Shown here in pieces: positions 16,101 to 18,503 of a stretch of DNA of 18,503 nt (position 1 is the stretch's first letter; every line of letters begins with the position of its first letter). The position numbers and the translations under genes were made by a program. Below the pieces are notes generated by a model that had not been told where the DNA came from, made no database searches, and was given only the letters and a program-made list of their open reading frames with translations. The stretch is taken from contig FR893099.1 in NCBI GenBank assembly GCA_000433355.1, forward strand, positions 1 through 18,503, written 5' to 3'. Source of the DNA: Alistipes sp. CAG:435. GTDB lineage: Bacteria; Bacteroidota; Bacteroidia; Bacteroidales; UBA932.

Positions 16101-17284
16101 ACGGCGACATCATCTCCACCACCAGCGCCAGAACTGCCGGCATCGCCAACCTCTCCAACAACTGCGAGTTCACCAACTGCGCCAACTACGGTAACGTACA
16201 GTCAGACAACAAGTACCGTGGTCTGTTCTGGGCCTACAACAACGGCCTGGCATCGTGGAGCAGCTGCGTCGCCGGAGGCACCGTCGGAACCTACAACGAC
16301 GGCAAGGGCGTGGCCGATGAATATACCGACGCGGCCAAGGTGAACTACCTCGGTGTCCAGGGAGCCAGCAAGACAACCCTGAACGACATCACATACCTCA
16401 TCGGAGTCAAGGATCCTGAGCCGCCTGTAGAGTCGAACGCCAAGCTGAAGATCCTCTTCATCGGCAACAGCTTCACCAAGGACGCTGTCGAGCATATTCC
16501 AGGTCTCCTCGCGGCGGCCGGAATCAAGGACATCAAACTCTACCACATGTACTATGGCGGACGGCGTGTCTATGAATATAACGACGGCTACACATCCTCT
16601 GTTGACTATCATTGCTACAGATGCGAGAACGGGGCGACATCCTGGACTGATGTCACCGGCCACAGCCTGCACGAGATCGTCTCCAGCGACAAATGGGACA
16701 TCGTGACCATTCAGGAGCACACCGGACGCGCGGTGGCGTGGGACTGGACCGCAAGCCAGAAATCGGCGTTCCAGGGCCTTGTGGACAAGATAAAGGCGGA
16801 CTGCCCGGACAAGACTCCGGACTTCTATTTCATAATGTCACAGGCCTACCACGATATGAACAAGATCGCCACGGCCGACCGGGGACAGATCAACTTCACG
16901 ACCACGGAGGAGATGTACAATGTCATCGTCGGGATGACCAAGAAGTTAATGGCCGACATCCCGTTCAAGGATGTGATCGCCACAGGCACCTGCCTCCAGA
17001 ACCTCAGGACATCGGATCTGAACAACGGGATGTGCCTCACCCGTGACGGCTACCATATGGACTACGGGATCAGCCGTTACGCTGCCGCCTGTATGGTCTT
17101 CGAGAAACTCATCTCCCCGTCCTTCGACAACGTGAAGCTTGACAAGAACACCTACAGGTACGGCAATTCCAGCACGACATCCGGCAGTTACTCGACCCCT
17201 GTCACCGATGCCAACGCCCCTGTGGCCCTTCAGGCCGCCCGTTACGCCCTGCAGACACCTTATCAGGTCACGTCAATGAAATAA
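13109..17284 (+). CDS. Giant DUF4988 lipoprotein: two beta-helix modules plus SGNH-type (DUF4886) hydrolase
   Basis: I place the start at the ATG at 13109, giving 1391 residues. The frame is open further upstream to 12983, but that extension overlaps the previous gene, is Arg/Ser/Thr-rich and would bury the signal peptide. ATG 13118 is also possible. The lipobox is FTGC (Cys24), followed by acidic FDEDPF. A coiled coil spans about residues 30-55, a DUF4988-like region about 60-200 (DEQGYWTVDGERI), and an Ig-like segment 205-295. Beta-helix module 1 covers about residues 300-700 and module 2 about 708-1095, each opening with a DWTPIGN unit (Asp340, Asp748). The C-terminal domain, about residues 1112-1350, looks like DUF4886/SGNH hydrolase: block I GNSF with Ser1121, a TIQEHTGRA strand, and D1313-G-Y-H1316 as the likely Asp/His pair. 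An esterase such as a carbohydrate deacetylase is likely; the substrate is unknown. Confidence 0.86.
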   Translation: MKTMKRLTNILLSVLMMVSAFTGCGFDEDPFQNRLNDIKNRIAALQSRIDEANKQVETLGLLTSGNVVTSIDKNSDGSYVLTYLDSKNEEKTVVVAAMDQLLNVPVVGVRKDENGLYYWTVTAGGETKDITVDGQSVPAAGRTPVISTDEQGYWTVDGERILDSAGNPIEAADGSASILKSVTKDAEGNLSITLGDGSQITIPVQNSLNLSLSTSLNLTITNLGQELKIGYDVTGSKADEAIVAIAEAKSVKAKLDKTAKEVSVSFDSDFSSGHLIMMATDLDQATVLRPVFFNKAKETKILISTADELVAFAQNVNAQDGTENMDIYLEKDIDISSIKDWTPIGNGTFSGTAVSGAAFKGTFHGQNHTIKGMNITVPADAAKGASYGLFGVLDGATVKDLDIGEGSSITSSAKLLTCGGAIAGSVVNSTVDHCTSSASFDISGGTDNISQRFGGIAGSVYSAGEVIAQVTNSSNFGIFKSVNTTNSKNGGTAFSIGGVVGYAESASSALRVMIKGCDNYGAMNVQASRNAGVVATLNKNATVESCKNFADITNTDIKASNTRVAGIVSALNAQTSAINCVNKGKITFAVAGNTTKGYAAGIVGQTNDNSNVVEGCENYGEIRSDIFNATDATKRFIASIIANTNNKTITIRNNKVGGKVGPYSDESKVVAITAENFADWIFFTPKTQPSIVSGNEFAGEVLTKGIASADDFVEFAAAVNADASLEKWQDAAGGINLLNDIDMSSVKDWTPIGNATFAVVSNKLTVTGPMFTGRFNGQGYKIRNFKAVSKVAETGGTFGLFGVIGPGSVVENFIFESSCSLTVQSPAKSTSHGLIAGLLYDGTVRDVHSYAPMTFQSKTGVKNAAQFMALIGYVFTQNAEVTIDSVDNFGEIIAENADGNDQGGANAFHIAGIVGFSTATVDTQHFVTISDCSNEGNMTSATCRTSGICAAANRRTKMVNCINKGNQLNSCPGPDKGRIANIACNVANVSSMTGCVNYGDIISTTSARTAGIANLSNNCEFTNCANYGNVQSDNKYRGLFWAYNNGLASWSSCVAGGTVGTYNDGKGVADEYTDAAKVNYLGVQGASKTTLNDITYLIGVKDPEPPVESNAKLKILFIGNSFTKDAVEHIPGLLAAAGIKDIKLYHMYYGGRRVYEYNDGYTSSVDYHCYRCENGATSWTDVTGHSLHEIVSSDKWDIVTIQEHTGRAVAWDWTASQKSAFQGLVDKIKADCPDKTPDFYFIMSQAYHDMNKIATADRGQINFTTTEEMYNVIVGMTKKLMADIPFKDVIATGTCLQNLRTSDLNNGMCLTRDGYHMDYGISRYAAACMVFEKLISPSFDNVKLDKNTYRYGNSSTTSGSYSTPVTDANAPVALQAARYALQTPYQVTSMK

Positions 17285-17289
17285 TGACC

Positions 17290-17395
17290 GTGGCGGATAA
17301 CTGTCTATCCATCAAGCATTAAAGCGATCACCTTCAGATTATTTTCCCTGAAGGTGATTGTTTTATTATCTGTTTATCAACAAGTTATCCGCCAC
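17290..17395. repeat. 13-base inverted repeat enclosing the operon terminator
   Basis: GTGGCGGATAACT (17290-17302) is the exact reverse complement of AGTTATCCGCCAC (17383-17395). The pair begins six bases after the stop codon of the last lipoprotein gene, and the terminator hairpin at 17325-17360 lies between the arms. In RNA the arms could form an outer stem around the terminator. In DNA they could be paired binding sites. Confidence 0.75.
17325..17366 (+). terminator. Rho-independent terminator of the SusC-to-lipoprotein operon
   Basis: ATCACCTTCAG (17327-17337) pairs perfectly with CTGAAGGTGAT (17348-17358) across a ten-base loop. The stem extends by a G-T and a C-G pair, and TTTTATTA follows. 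It lies 40 bases beyond the stop at 17284. The A-rich sequence before the stem is too short to give a good T-run on the minus strand, so plus-strand termination is favoured. Confidence 0.85.
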
Positions 17396-17442
17396 ATCAA
17401 AAAAGGATGGAACCTAAGCGGGTATATTCATTAGCATTTTAT

Positions 17443-17450
17443 TAATTTTG
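17443..17450 (+). promoter_or_regulatory. Candidate -7 promoter element for the EEP-family gene
   Basis: TAATTTTG matches the Bacteroidetes TAnnTTTG consensus exactly. It sits 31 bases upstream of the ATG at 17482, in an AT-rich stretch after the terminator. A typical TTTG -33 element is not evident. The leader (17451-17481) is AT-rich and lacks a Shine-Dalgarno, as expected for the group. Confidence 0.55.
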
Positions 17451-17481
17451 CATATCAGAGAATATTAAAACAAGAATATTT

Positions 17482-18435
17482 ATGCGTAAGAAATTATTTG
17501 TCGCGGTCATCGCGGTTATCGTCTCGGCGCTGGCTTTCCCGGCGGCGGGGCGCGATCTGAAGATCCTTTACTGGAACATCCAGAACGGAATGTGGTCCGA
17601 CCAGGGAAACAATTATGACAATTTCGTGGATTTCGTCAAGTCCGAGGATCCGGACATCTGTGTCTGGTGCGAGGCCGAGTCCCGTTACTTCACGGATTCC
17701 GGTGACAGGATCGAGAACTGTGAGGATGCCTATCTCCCTTGGAACTGGGATATTCTTGCGAAACGCTACGGACACAACTATGTGCTTGTCAGCGGCAAGA
17801 GAGACACTTTCCCGCAGGTGATCACCTCAAAATACCCTATCCGTATAGTCAAGAGGGTCAACGGCAACGGTGATGATGTCATTGTTGTCCATGGAGCCGG
17901 AGTAGCTCAGGTGGAGGTCGGCAACAAGACCCTCAACATCGTCACCATCCACTCATGGCCGTACAAGTACACATATATGGCTGATGACAAGAAGGCAAGT
18001 ACCGAACGCAAGGAAGGAGCCATGTTCAGAGCCAAGGAAATGGAATATATCTGCCAGCAGACCATCGAGAGCGTTCCCGAGGCGGCTTCGCAGTTCTGGA
18101 TGATGCTCGGGGATTTCAACGCCAGATCACGTGTGGACAACCACGTTTACAAGATGGCCGAGGATGACAAAGATTTCCTCGTGCACGACTACATCAGGAA
18201 CAACACTCCGTACATCGACATCATTGAGAAGTTGTACCCTAATGATTTTCAGCCAACTACACTTTCCGGGAAAAGAATTGACCTCGTTTACATGACCGAG
18301 CCTCTTTTCAAGAAGGTCCGTTCCGCGGAGATCATCCGTAGCGGTTTCGCAAAGTCTGTCCGTGATCCGCGCAAGATCAAGGGCTTCTGCAAACCTTCCG
18401 ACCACTACCCGATCCGTGTGGAGCTGAAATTTTAG
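17482..18435 (+). CDS. Secreted endonuclease/exonuclease/phosphatase (EEP) family protein
   Basis: A 317-residue exported member of the EEP fold, whose members hydrolyse phosphodiester or phosphomonoester bonds in nucleic acids, inositol phosphates or phospholipids. Residues 1-24 are a signal peptide (FVAVIAVIVSALAFPAAG) without a lipobox, so a periplasmic or secreted location is likely. The metal-dependent active-site motifs are all present: Asn32 in YWNIQNG, Glu64 in CEAES, His157 in TIHSWP, Asp211 and Asn213 in GDFNARS, a KRIDLVYM strand, and Asp307-His308 in SDHYPI. The length suits a single-domain enzyme. A DNA-repair role is unlikely given the signal peptide. The strong terminator and its own candidate promoter separate it from the upstream operon. 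It may still serve the same pathway, for example by removing phosphate or cleaving a phosphodiester after import. Confidence 0.9.
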   Translation: MRKKLFVAVIAVIVSALAFPAAGRDLKILYWNIQNGMWSDQGNNYDNFVDFVKSEDPDICVWCEAESRYFTDSGDRIENCEDAYLPWNWDILAKRYGHNYVLVSGKRDTFPQVITSKYPIRIVKRVNGNGDDVIVVHGAGVAQVEVGNKTLNIVTIHSWPYKYTYMADDKKASTERKEGAMFRAKEMEYICQQTIESVPEAASQFWMMLGDFNARSRVDNHVYKMAEDDKDFLVHDYIRNNTPYIDIIEKLYPNDFQPTTLSGKRIDLVYMTEPLFKKVRSAEIIRSGFAKSVRDPRKIKGFCKPSDHYPIRVELKF

Positions 18436-18503
18436 ATCTACGGGCATTTGGTCCATAGACGGCATTGCCTTGCAGTGGTTACTCTGCACGATTGTAGTTA
18501 CCT
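18436..18503. other. Right-edge sequence after the EEP gene
   Basis: Only 68 bases remain and no gene is recognised. TGCAG and CTGCA can form a five-base stem with an eight-base loop near 18471-18488, with no T-run after it, so I do not call a terminator. Confidence 0.4.

Noticed and set aside
17374..17395. DnaA-box-like TTATCAACA and TTATCCGCC considered as a replication origin
   Set aside because: Only one near match is present, with no cluster of boxes and no dnaA, dnaN or rep gene nearby.
1..18503. CRISPR arrays, tRNA or rRNA genes, insertion sequences, integrases
   Set aside because: I looked for regularly spaced repeats, tRNA TPsiC and anticodon arms, conserved rRNA blocks and transposase or integrase motifs on both strands and saw none.

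Overview
The window looks like a chromosomal segment of a Bacteroidales bacterium. The evidence is a SusC/SusD pair, a FecR-type anti-sigma factor with a DUF4974-like C-terminus, Bacteroidetes-type ECF sigma factors, several DUF4988-type surface lipoproteins, A-rich leaders without clear Shine-Dalgarno sites, and candidate TAnnTTTG promoter elements. Coding DNA is moderately GC-rich with mostly G/C third positions. That would suit an Alistipes-like or Cryptobacteroides-like lineage, but I cannot name a genus.

Layout. Positions 1-145 are intergenic and rich in short palindromes. Three genes lie on the minus strand: a four-helix membrane protein (146-742), its upstream ECF sigma factor (795-1265), and a second ECF sigma factor of the polysaccharide-locus type (1359-1919). 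After a 123-base divergent intergenic region, a plus-strand gene series begins: FecR anti-sigma factor (2043-2966), a SusC-like TonB-dependent transporter with an N-terminal STN signalling domain (3081-6605), a SusD-like binding lipoprotein (6606-8477), a lipoprotein with a NAGPA-type phosphodiester glycosidase domain (8500-10647), a large non-enzymatic beta-helix lipoprotein (10654-13107), and a 1391-residue lipoprotein with two beta-helix modules and a C-terminal SGNH-type hydrolase domain (13109-17284). SusC to the last lipoprotein are spaced 0, 22, 6 and 1 bases apart and end at a strong intrinsic terminator (17325-17366). A separate promoter then appears to drive a secreted endonuclease/exonuclease/phosphatase-family protein (17482-18435).

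How the genes may work together. This is a polysaccharide-utilisation-type locus under trans-envelope control. The STN domain of SusC is expected to signal through FecR to the divergently encoded ECF sigma factor. It has no recognisable classical glycoside hydrolase or polysaccharide lyase. The predicted enzymes are a phosphodiester glycosidase, an SGNH esterase-like domain and an EEP phosphodiesterase/phosphatase. My inference is a locus specialised for a phosphodiester-linked, possibly acylated glycan or glycolipid. The three successive lipoproteins share the same N-terminal plan (lipobox, coiled coil, DUF4988-like region, Ig-like segment) with three different C-terminal payloads, which is the most distinctive feature of the window.
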